DNA of 6,544 nt from CAIXOA01 sp041653635 (GTDB taxonomy: Archaea > Micrarchaeota > Micrarchaeia > Anstonellales > Bilamarchaeaceae). This document shows, piece by piece, positions 1 to 4,460 of the stretch (position 1 is its first letter; every line of letters begins with the position of its first letter). The position numbers and the translations under genes are program-made. The stretch spans positions 1 to 6,544 of the forward strand of contig JBAZFC010000004.1 of the NCBI GenBank assembly GCA_041653635.1, read 5' to 3'. The notes under the pieces were generated by a model that did no database searches, was not told where the DNA came from, and saw only the letters and a list, made by a program, of their open reading frames with translations.

Positions 1-691
1 GGATGTTCCTGAACACGGCGCCGCTCTCCTCTATGAAATGCCCGAGCACCTCCTGGTCCCAATACCTCTTCGTCCAGTTGGGCTTGTTCTTCAGGAGCGC
101 CTCCTTGTCCACTATCGGGTTCTCCCAGGTGGCGCCTTCCTGCGAATAATAATCAGCCTGCCCAGCATCCTTGCCGCGGAGGAAGAGCTGGTAAAACCAC
201 CCCTTGCCTTTCGGGGTGCTGGTGAACATGGCCCAGCCTTTCTTCTCTATGAGCCGTGCCTGGAGGAACTCCTGCCATACCCGCTCCTGCATCAGGGCGC
301 ACTCATCGGGTATCAGCCAGTCCAGGCCGCGGCCGAGCAGGGACGCGGGGTTGTCCGCGGATTTCGCGTAGCACTCCGCCCCGTTGATGAGGCGCATGTA
401 GCCCCGGGTTTCCGAGTAGTCCTCCACGAAGTCCGGGCGGGCCTTGAGCCAGCCATACATGATTTCCCTGAAGACGATGCTGGCGAGGTCGTATGTGGGC
501 CCGACCACCCACCCCAGGCTGTCCGGCCTCATCATGGCCGCCATCGCTTCCCTGGAGGCTGCGGTGCTCTTCCCCCACCTGCTGCCGCATGCGAGTATCC
601 GGTACCGCGCGGTTGCAAGGTGGAGCCTCATCTGCCCCGGATGCGGCTGGTACCCGATTGCATCGAAAAAGGCGAGCTTGTCGAACCCCAT
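1..691 (-). CDS. terL: Terminase large subunit (TerL), N-terminal ATPase part, cut by window edge
   Basis: This is the motor of a tailed-virus packaging machine: it hydrolyses ATP to pump DNA into the prohead and normally cuts the concatemer with a C-terminal nuclease. About 230 codons are visible from the ATG at 691. A Gln-rich entry (YQPHPGQ, residues 14-20) precedes a Walker A GSRWGKST (36-43). Walker B is DWLIPDE (124-130) with the expected Asp-Glu pair (129-130), and STPKG (158-162) matches the coupling motif. The stretch from NPIVDKEALL to EESGAVF is typical of the linker into the nuclease domain, which lies beyond the window. The start is five bases after the terS stop, with a weak GTGAG ribosome site, so it is probably translated from the same mRNA. 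The family call is secure from the motif order; the subfamily is not. Confidence 0.93.
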   Translation of the reverse strand, partial: MGFDKLAFFDAIGYQPHPGQMRLHLATARYRILACGSRWGKSTAASREAMAAMMRPDSLGWVVGPTYDLASIVFREIMYGWLKARPDFVEDYSETRGYMRLINGAECYAKSADNPASLLGRGLDWLIPDECALMQERVWQEFLQARLIEKKGWAMFTSTPKGKGWFYQLFLRGKDAGQADYYSQEGATWENPIVDKEALLKNKPNWTKRYWDQEVLGHFIEESGAVFRNI

Positions 692-696
692 CCAGC

Positions 697-1221
697 TCAC
701 TTCTTGAAGAACTTGCCCATCCAGTCCTTGAGCTCAACCTCACCCTCAAACTCGATGCGCTCCTTCCTTTTTGGGATGTAACCCGCACTCTGCAGGCGGT
801 CGAACACATCGTTCAGGATGTGGTTGAGTTCGGCGAGCAGCCTCGGTTCTTTGGTGAGTTTATACTGCTCATTCAATTCAGAGATGATTTTCTCTTCTCT
901 GGTAAAGTAGTTGTGCACGAGCACATTAGCCTTCTTGAGGCGCTCCTTGTGCGTCTCGTCCGCGATTTGTGATATGTATTTGTATGTCGTGGAAAGAGGC
1001 AGGCCTAGCTCCTCCGAGATGGTTTTCGGATCCTTGCCCTCGAGCATCATGGGGTGCATCTTCATCTTGAACGTCTCCATTTCCAGATTGGTGCGCCTCT
1101 TCCCGCCTTTCCCACCACGTGACTTTTTCGCTTTTTCCAGAGTGGGGGTTATCGCTGGGGATGATGTAGAAGGTGGGCTGTCCTCCTGCCGTTTTTCTTG
1201 CATCCTGGCGCCTTCTTCCAT
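697..1221 (-). CDS. terS: Probable terminase small subunit (TerS), HTH protein
   Basis: It probably recognises viral DNA and loads the large subunit for packaging. Starting at the ATG at 1221 it has 174 residues. The first 40 or so are low-complexity (Ser/Pro then Lys/Gly/Arg-rich, with GGKGGKRR). A helix-turn-helix follows at about 64-86 (DPKTISEELGLPLSTTYKYI), then a long charged helical stretch suited to oligomerisation, and a basic C-terminus ending GKFFKK. HTH followed by a helical oligomerisation region, immediately upstream of TerL, is the usual TerS layout; sequence identity to a named TerS family was not established. The frame stays open to an ATG at 1242, but the TATA element at 1245-1251 would lie directly on that start. 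The ATG at 1221 has exactly the spacing seen at two other genes here and fits a leaderless mRNA. The ATG at 1203 is a further alternative. Confidence 0.8.
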   Translation of the reverse strand: MEEGARMQEKRQEDSPPSTSSPAITPTLEKAKKSRGGKGGKRRTNLEMETFKMKMHPMMLEGKDPKTISEELGLPLSTTYKYISQIADETHKERLKKANVLVHNYFTREEKIISELNEQYKLTKEPRLLAELNHILNDVFDRLQSAGYIPKRKERIEFEGEVELKDWMGKFFKK

Positions 1222-1242
1222 GGAACACGGGCTCATCATCAA

Positions 1243-1254
1243 GGTATAAATAGC
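1243..1254 (-). promoter_or_regulatory. Archaeal TATA promoter of the terminase pair
   Basis: Read on the minus strand this is GCTATTTATACC, preceded by a purine-containing CCAAA that could be a BRE. The first base after the TATA block lies 22 bases upstream of the A of the ATG at 1221, as at the two other promoters of this type in the window. Transcription would be expected to begin at or next to that ATG. Confidence 0.7.
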
Positions 1255-1312
1255 TTTGGAGGTTCAGGATTGGCTACTTTTTCGATGTCCTACGATATCC
1301 TTTCTGAATAAT

Positions 1313-1337
1313 GAGAGGAGAGGAGGAGAGGAGGGAA
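1313..1337 (+). repeat. 25-nt purine tract (G/A only)
   Basis: The plus strand has an unbroken run of G and A built from GAGG and GAG units, giving a polypyrimidine run on the transcribed-sense minus strand. It lies between the lipoprotein gene and the terminase promoter and directly adjoins the GC-rich hairpin. Such tracts can form triplex DNA; no role is shown by the sequence. Confidence 0.6.
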
Positions 1338-1352
1338 TGGGGGAACCCCCAT
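1337..1352. repeat. GC-rich perfect inverted repeat
   Basis: ATGGGGG-AA-CCCCCAT is a perfect 7-bp inverted repeat with a two-base centre (in practice probably a 6-bp stem with a four-base loop). It lies about 105 bases downstream of the lipoprotein stop and about 90 bases upstream of the terminase TATA box. It could help end the lipoprotein transcript or mark a protein-binding site; it is not followed by a T-run on the minus strand. Confidence 0.45.
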
Positions 1353-1395
1353 ATATAGATGAATGCATAATATACACTATAAACAGCCTCATTCT

Positions 1396-1401
1396 AAAAA
1401 A
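1396..1401 (-). terminator. Oligo-T run downstream of the lipoprotein gene
   Basis: The minus strand has TTTTTT here within an AT-rich stretch (ATATTTTTTAG), 55 bases after the lipoprotein stop. Archaeal RNA polymerase terminates at oligo-T runs without needing a hairpin, so this is a reasonable terminator. It is judged by composition and position only. Confidence 0.4.
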
Positions 1402-1433
1402 TATTTTGAAAACTAACCCCACACACCCCTTGA

Positions 1434-1456
1434 GTGAATATGTGAATTTCGTGAAC
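1434..1456 (+). repeat. Three GTGAA(T/C) repeats at the 3' end of the lipoprotein gene
   Basis: GTGAAT begins at 1434 and 1442, and GTGAAC at 1451, so the spacings are 8 and 9 bases. The same hexamer is repeated on the other side of the lipoprotein gene (1796-1936), so the gene is bracketed by the motif. The array starts immediately after the lipoprotein stop codon (1457-1459 on the minus strand). Confidence 0.55.
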
Positions 1457-1735
1457 CTAATCACTCCAACCTTCATAGTACGCCGATTCTAAACAGATGT
1501 CAAGAAGGTCAGGATCTTCAATTTTATAGCATACCTGCTTGCTCTCCAGCTCATACGCCATGGAAGAATAGCAGCTGTCCCGGTCAAACCCATTAAGCGC
1601 TGCGCACCTCTCATCCGCCTGTGTCGCGACTTGCGTTGTGCTCGCGGTCCGAGTGCAGCCTGAAAGAGCCGCAAGCATGACCACTAGCACCAGGGCGCCG
1701 AAAAGCCTCCAACCCACATAGTTGCCTGTTTGCAT
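1457..1735 (-). CDS. Small putative lipoprotein with regularly spaced cysteines
   Basis: The 92-residue product has a short N-terminus with one Arg, a hydrophobic stretch (about residues 11-24) and a lipobox LSGC with Cys27, so it is predicted to be lipid-anchored on the outer face of the membrane. The mature part has four more cysteines in the pattern RC..DSCYSSMAYELESKQVCYKI..DICLE. This resembles a short Cys motif (DxCYxxxA...C..I.D..L...C) I associate with archaeal, notably DPANN, lipoproteins; that comparison is from memory. The start at 1735 is preferred over an in-frame TTG at 1753 because it is an ATG with the same TATA spacing as two other genes here and leaves the signal peptide intact. 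The function is unknown. A virus-encoded surface lipoprotein could alter the infected cell envelope or exclude competing viruses, but nothing in the sequence proves this. Confidence 0.75.
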   Translation of the reverse strand: MQTGNYVGWRLFGALVLVVMLAALSGCTRTASTTQVATQADERCAALNGFDRDSCYSSMAYELESKQVCYKIEDPDLLDICLESAYYEGWSD

Positions 1736-1756
1736 GGCTCTATACTCGCCCAAGGG

Positions 1757-1774
1757 GGTATAAATCTCTATCGG
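1757..1774 (-). promoter_or_regulatory. Archaeal promoter of the lipoprotein gene
   Basis: On the minus strand the block reads CCGATAGAGATTTATACC: a TATA element (ATTTATA) with the upstream CCGATAGAG in the BRE/activator position. The downstream edge is 22 bases from the A of the ATG at 1735, which predicts a leaderless mRNA. The block matches the promoter at 2193-2210 in 16 of 18 positions. Confidence 0.75.
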
Positions 1775-1795
1775 AAGCTCCGTCGGATGGTTTTC

Positions 1796-1853
1796 GTGAA
1801 TATATTGTGAATCTAATTTTACGTCTGATATTCACAATATACACAATATTCAC
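1796..1853. repeat. GTGAAT repeats and 12-bp inverted repeat upstream of the lipoprotein promoter
   Basis: GTGAAT occurs at 1796 and 1807 (11-base spacing), and its complement ATTCAC at 1830 and 1848. TATATTGTGAAT (1801-1812) and ATTCACAATATA (1830-1841) form a perfect 12-bp inverted repeat around a 17-base loop. The block is very AT-rich and lies 22-79 bases upstream of the lipoprotein promoter block, a position where archaeal regulators bind; an origin-type iteron array is the other reading. Confidence 0.65.
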
Positions 1854-1873
1854 AGTTTTTATAGGTACTATGT

Positions 1874-1900
1874 AAAAATAGGAAAATGCTATCTTAGCAT
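1874..1900 (-). terminator. Hairpin followed by T-rich tract, after the 72-residue gene
   Basis: Read on the minus strand, ATGCTA-AGA-TAGCAT (1886-1900) is a perfect 6-bp stem with a three-base loop, followed by a T-rich segment that includes TTTTT at 1874-1878. It lies about 50 bases after the stop of the upstream gene and would separate that transcript from the lipoprotein transcript. It sits between two GTGAAT clusters, so it could also belong to that regulatory or replication structure. Confidence 0.5.
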
Positions 1901-1905
1901 GCCTT

Positions 1906-1936
1906 GTGAATTGTGAATATTGTGAATCTAGTGAAT
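1906..1936 (+). repeat. Four direct GTGAAT repeats
   Basis: GTGAAT starts at 1906, 1913, 1922 and 1931 (spacings 7, 9 and 9). The segment ATATTGTGAATCTA (1917-1930) is an exact direct repeat of 1802-1815, and GTGAATATTGTG (1913-1924) is an exact inverted repeat of 1842-1853. The array ends 16 bases short of the upstream gene's stop codon. Confidence 0.65.
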
Positions 1937-1952
1937 CAGGCCCGTCGGAGGC

Positions 1953-2171
1953 CTACTGGAAGAGCTCCATCTGCCTGTCCGGAAGCTGGTTGTCCGGCTC
2001 CTCCATGAGTCTCTTGAAGCGCCTGAGCTCGTTGAGCCGCCCGTTCAGGCCGTCCAGGCGCCTCCTGGCCTCCACAAGGCCCAGCCCCCTATAAGCACCC
2101 TTCTCCAGGTTGATGAGCAGCCTGTCGCGCTCCTGGAGCATCCTGCCGCCCAGCTCATCAAGCCTGGCCAT
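1953..2171 (-). CDS. Small helical (coiled-coil-like) protein, 72 residues
   Basis: I do not recognise this protein. It is highly charged (about a third Arg, Lys, Glu and Asp) with Leu spaced through most of its length (LGGRMLQERDRLLINLEKG, then EARRRLDGLNGRLNELRRFKRLM), so two antiparallel helices or a coiled coil is likely. There are no Cys residues, no signal peptide and no transmembrane segment. The C-terminus is polar (PDNQLPDRQMELFQ). The ATG at 2171 is chosen over an in-frame TTG at 2189 because it sits at the fixed distance from the TATA box shared with two other genes. It has its own promoter and probably its own terminator, so it seems to be expressed as a single gene. A small virion-assembly factor or DNA-binding regulator is possible but unsupported. 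Confidence 0.7.
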   Translation of the reverse strand: MARLDELGGRMLQERDRLLINLEKGAYRGLGLVEARRRLDGLNGRLNELRRFKRLMEEPDNQLPDRQMELFQ

Positions 2172-2192
2172 ATAACCCACACCAATCAAGGA

Positions 2193-2210
2193 GGTTTAAA
2201 TCCCTATCGG
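2193..2210 (-). promoter_or_regulatory. Archaeal promoter of the 72-residue gene
   Basis: On the minus strand the block reads CCGATAGGGATTTAAACC. It matches the lipoprotein promoter in 16 of 18 positions, including the CCGATAG segment upstream of the TATA element. Its downstream edge is 22 bases from the A of the ATG at 2171. It starts seven bases downstream of the preceding gene's stop codon. Confidence 0.72.
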
Positions 2211-2216
2211 GCGGGG

Positions 2217-2465
2217 CTAGTGCGACCTCACCACCATAAGCTCATCGGGCTTCTCCGCATCTATGTGGAAAAAGCAGTTGGGAGAATGCCACCTGCACAG
2301 CTTCTTTGCCAGGGCTGCTGGGCTCGTGGCTGGCCGCACATACAGCACGTGGATTTCCGAAGTCCTGCGCGCAGGAGGGGGGCACAGGTCCTGGAACATC
2401 GAGGAGTCCAAGTCCGGTGCGCCTTCTATGGCACGAATGTTATCTTGTGCCTCCTGCATACCCAT
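2217..2465 (-). CDS. Hypothetical protein, 82 residues, overlaps the zinc-finger gene
   Basis: I do not recognise this protein. From the ATG at 2465 it has an acidic/helical N-terminus (QEAQDNIRAIEGAPDLDSS), a CPPPARR turn, a likely beta strand (EIHVLYVRP), a helix (SPAALAKKLCRWH), then SPNCFFHIDAEKPDELMVVRSH. Two Cys and two His near the C-terminus could contribute to metal binding, but the spacing fits no motif I can name. Two ATGs are close together (2465 and 2459); the second has the better ribosome-site spacing (GGTGG seven bases before it) and gives 80 residues. The start lies 31-40 bases inside the end of the upstream zinc-finger gene in another frame, so the pair is probably translationally coupled. 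The frame is open further upstream, but that part would lie wholly over the zinc-finger gene and looks like a shadow. Confidence 0.65.
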   Translation of the reverse strand: MGMQEAQDNIRAIEGAPDLDSSMFQDLCPPPARRTSEIHVLYVRPATSPAALAKKLCRWHSPNCFFHIDAEKPDELMVVRSH

Positions 2466-3196
2466 CCACCCTTCTCCAGTTTCTTTTTTGTTTTTGGATC
2501 CGCACTGGCCACCCTCACCCAGGGCGGAATATAATATTTTCTTTTGTCCCGAGTTTCCCTTCCGCAGAGGATGCATGTGACTTTTGCATAAGTTATTTTT
2601 ACCGCTCCTTTCGGAGGGAGTTCCTCTGGCCGCGGCTTCCGGCTGGATTTACACTCACGGTCGATGCTCCTGATTCTACTGTCTTCTTCCGAAGGCGGGG
2701 CATTATCCTTATTGCAGCTAGGGCAGATAAAATTCCTGCGGCCATCCAGCAGTTCCATCGCAGTAGGCATAGGATATCCGCAATTAGGGCACTGATTGTT
2801 GAGCGCCCTCTCGATGTTCTTGTCTAAGACCCCTTTTGGAAACCCGCTTGTAGCTGTGGTCCCTCCCCCAAAAGCCGTTCTCTCGTACGTTATTCCTGTG
2901 CTCCGTAGATTAAGAGTAGGTGTAGGCGGTCTCCGGGCTCCGATCGCATCGTATTCTAGCGAAGCATCCATATCCATTTTATCCCATCCTTTAGTCACGT
3001 TCAATTCTTTTCCGGGGGTTGGCGCCGCCTGCTTGCATCCACATGGGCATTTCTTACTTCCCAACTTTTTCATTCTCAATTCGTCTTTTGTTTCTGTGAC
3101 GTATAAATGTATGAATGGGGGGAGTCCTTTCATCCCGCGCAGGGATATCGCAAGCGCCCCACATCCTTCCTTGCAATTCTTGCATCTTGAAATCAT
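2426..3196 (-). CDS. Multi-zinc-finger protein, 256 residues
   Basis: The product has several candidate zinc sites: an N-terminal CxxCxxxC (Cys5, 8, 12), a CPCGC cluster (50-54), a zinc ribbon with CPNC (136-139) paired with CPSC (158-161), and a C-terminal finger with CILC (208-211) paired with Cys247-His250. The linker at about 60-125 is Gly/Thr/Pro-rich and probably flexible. The C-terminal half is strongly basic, consistent with binding nucleic acid. No enzymatic motif is visible. The ATG at 3196 has a GAGG ribosome site seven bases upstream. Small zinc-ribbon proteins are frequent in archaeal viruses, where those of known role often regulate transcription; that role is inference here. 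The 82-residue gene overlaps its 3' end. Confidence 0.8.
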   Translation of the reverse strand: MISRCKNCKEGCGALAISLRGMKGLPPFIHLYVTETKDELRMKKLGSKKCPCGCKQAAPTPGKELNVTKGWDKMDMDASLEYDAIGARRPPTPTLNLRSTGITYERTAFGGGTTATSGFPKGVLDKNIERALNNQCPNCGYPMPTAMELLDGRRNFICPSCNKDNAPPSEEDSRIRSIDRECKSSRKPRPEELPPKGAVKITYAKVTCILCGRETRDKRKYYIPPWVRVASADPKTKKKLEKGGWVCRRHKITFVP

Positions 3197-3232
3197 TTGT
3201 ATCCCTCAGTATTATTGCCCATCTCTCTTCTT

Positions 3233-3349
3233 TTAAGCCCTTCCACGCGCGGGCTTGGCGGCTTTCCCTTTTCTCTTCTCCTCAATCTTCTTGCCCCTCC
3301 TCCTGTGCACCGCCCATCCGCCGCTGAATGTATGTGCCAAGGCCAGCAC
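3233..3349 (-). CDS. Possible small basic protein, 38 residues
   Basis: This GTG-started frame fills most of the 167-base gap between the 101-residue gene and the zinc-finger gene. A GGAAGGTG ribosome-site-like sequence lies just upstream of the GTG. The predicted product begins LALAHTFSGGWAVHRRRGKK and ends in a Lys/Arg/Ala tail (KGKAAKPARGRA), so it is very basic and could bind nucleic acid. I do not recognise a family. Short length, a GTG start and a Lys-rich repetitive tail leave real doubt; the alternative is plain intergenic DNA. Confidence 0.4.
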   Translation of the reverse strand: MLALAHTFSGGWAVHRRRGKKIEEKRKGKAAKPARGRA

Positions 3350-3363
3350 CTACACCTTCCCAA

Positions 3364-3669
3364 TTACTCCTCCGTGCTAGTGTAGACACCCCCCATCCCA
3401 GGAGGGGACCCGACCGCAGAAGCCAGGCCAGCTGCAGCTGGTGGAGCTGCAGGCGGCTTCTTCCTGGGGGAAACGCCCTTCTTGACCACGGTTTTCTCCA
3501 CGGTCTTGTTTACGGTCACGAGGCCCTCCGGAGGCTGCGCGGGGTCGTTCTCCCTGGTGCAGTCCACCATGAGCTCTTTTGCATGCTCAAGGCTGTAAGC
3601 CGGGACATCCACTTCCGTCCTCGTCGTCTGCACGACTACAATCCTGTAGCTCTTGTTCGGTTTTGCCAT
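3364..3669 (-). CDS. Hypothetical protein, 101 residues, with Pro/Ala-rich tail
   Basis: The N-terminal half (SYRIVVVQTTRTEVDVPAYS, then LEHAKELMVDC) reads as two beta strands and a helix. That strand-strand-helix order, with an Ala/Glu-rich helix after a V-x-A turn, recalls small DpnD/PcfM-like domains, but the likeness is weak and only by eye. Residues 56-80 are Lys/Val then Pro/Ala/Gly-rich (KKPPAAPPAAAG) and probably disordered. The start at 3669 has a very good ribosome site (AGGAGTGA) and lies 12 bases after the stop of the 67-residue gene, so both are in one operon. The function is unknown. Confidence 0.75.
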   Translation of the reverse strand: MAKPNKSYRIVVVQTTRTEVDVPAYSLEHAKELMVDCTRENDPAQPPEGLVTVNKTVEKTVVKKGVSPRKKPPAAPPAAAGLASAVGSPPGMGGVYTSTEE

Positions 3670-3681
3670 AGTTTCACTCCT
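3670..3681 (-). promoter_or_regulatory. Strong ribosome-binding site
   Basis: The minus-strand intergenic segment carries AGGAGTGA six bases before the ATG at 3669. It is one of the best Shine-Dalgarno matches in the window and supports that start. It contrasts with the left-hand genes, which appear leaderless. Confidence 0.6.
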
Positions 3682-3885
3682 TTATTCGCGCCTCTTGATT
3701 TTGATGTCTTCTGCGTCGAATATCCTGCGCAGGCCGTCATGTACCGCGTTCATTATGTCCGCAGCCTTCCGCTCCGCATCTCTGCTCGGAGTAAATGAAT
3801 TACTCGCCTTCACGTTTATTTTCACGAGCAGTTCCGCCTTGTTGCCGGCTCCATCATCCGCCACAATTCTCTTTGTCCGTTTCAT
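3682..3885 (-). CDS. Hypothetical protein, 67 residues
   Basis: I do not recognise this protein. It starts basic (MKRTKR), has a likely beta strand (AELLVKINVKAS), then a helix (DAERKAADIMNAVHDGLRRIFD), and ends in a basic IKIKRRE. There are no Cys, signal peptide or membrane segments, so it is a small soluble domain with charged ends. The ATG overlaps the stop of the upstream zinc-motif gene as ATGA, a four-base overlap that implies translational coupling. Confidence 0.75.
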   Translation of the reverse strand: MKRTKRIVADDGAGNKAELLVKINVKASNSFTPSRDAERKAADIMNAVHDGLRRIFDAEDIKIKRRE

Positions 3886-4457
3886 GGTTGCATCCCTTCC
3901 TCATCATCAAAGCCCGGGTCGTCCACGTCCACCGGGCATTCCTTGTGTGTCACCGCGTCGCCCTCTGTCCACTCGTCGTCTTCGTAGATTGGAAGGTGGC
4001 AGAGCGGGCACGTCCCGATAATTGCGTGCGGGTCCCGTTTCTGCATCGCTCCAGCGCTCACCAGTTTGAGCTGCTCATCCAGGGCAGCGGTGGCCTTGCG
4101 CGCGGCTTCGCGCAGCTCCAGCAGCCTCCGCACGGCCAGCACCGGGCTTACCTCCTTCCTCTCTGCGCATTTCGTGAGGTTCAGGAGGCGGACGAGCGTA
4201 TCGTCCTTTTCCCCGTCGCAACTGTATTCCGTATCAAACAGGAGAAGGACTTCGTCGCCCTCTTTGAATTCGTCTATGATTGCGAATCCATCCCCGACGC
4301 ATACGAAATAACGCCCATCCCCATACATTCCTCCAGAAGCCGGCTCCAAGTCAAACACAAAATACCTGCATTCGTCTGGGATATCGATGTAGTCCTTTCC
4401 CTTCTCTTTCAGGTTTTTGATGCACCCAACTTCAAAGCGGTCTATGCCCATGTCCAT
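3882..4457 (-). CDS. Protein with C-terminal zinc-binding motif, 191 residues
   Basis: The N-terminal part (about 1-80) is rich in predicted beta strands (RYFVFDLEPASGG, RYFVCVGDGFAIIDEF, EVLLLFDTEY). A charged helical region follows (about 85-135). A compact metal-site candidate has CPLC (150-153) and H171xxC174 separated by about 17 residues, the layout of a treble-clef or LIM-like zinc knuckle. The tail is very acidic (DVDDPGFDDEEG). No catalytic motif is visible and the function is unknown. It begins three bases after the stop of the ATPase gene. The ATG at 4451 has the better-spaced GAGG ribosome site and would give 189 residues; the ATG at 4457 is kept as the outer limit. The tight spacing puts it in the ATPase operon. 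Confidence 0.78.
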   Translation of the reverse strand: MDMGIDRFEVGCIKNLKEKGKDYIDIPDECRYFVFDLEPASGGMYGDGRYFVCVGDGFAIIDEFKEGDEVLLLFDTEYSCDGEKDDTLVRLLNLTKCAERKEVSPVLAVRRLLELREAARKATAALDEQLKLVSAGAMQKRDPHAIIGTCPLCHLPIYEDDEWTEGDAVTHKECPVDVDDPGFDDEEGMQP

Positions 4458-4460
4458 CCC

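Noticed and set aside
38..972. Long plus-strand open frames over the terminase region (38-781, 493-972)
   Set aside because: They are antisense to the motif-bearing TerL and TerS frames, are Pro/Arg/Leu-rich with no recognisable domain, and result from high G/C at codon third positions.
1264..1476. 70-residue minus-strand frame in the lipoprotein-terminase gap, or a shorter 34-residue frame from 1368
   Set aside because: It crosses the AT-rich spacer, polypyrimidine tract and hairpin. Those give low-complexity Ser/Pro/Leu sequence with no coding-like third positions and no ribosome site.
2529..2540. TATA-like ATATTATATT on the minus strand upstream of the 82-residue gene
   Set aside because: It is explained by the codons for KYYIP in the zinc-finger protein and would give an untranslated leader of about 45 bases; translational coupling is the simpler explanation.
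3099..3109. TATA-like ATTTATACG on the minus strand inside the 256-residue gene, 27 bases before Met42
   Set aside because: It encodes the plausible segment HLYVT, its spacing differs from the three matched promoters, and the upstream ATG at 3196 has a proper ribosome site and keeps the N-terminal CxxCxxxC.
3193..3222. Nine-codon frame (MGNNTEGYK) whose TGA overlaps the ATG of the 256-residue gene
   Set aside because: An upstream coupling ORF is possible, but the ribosome site is poor and such short frames are expected by chance.
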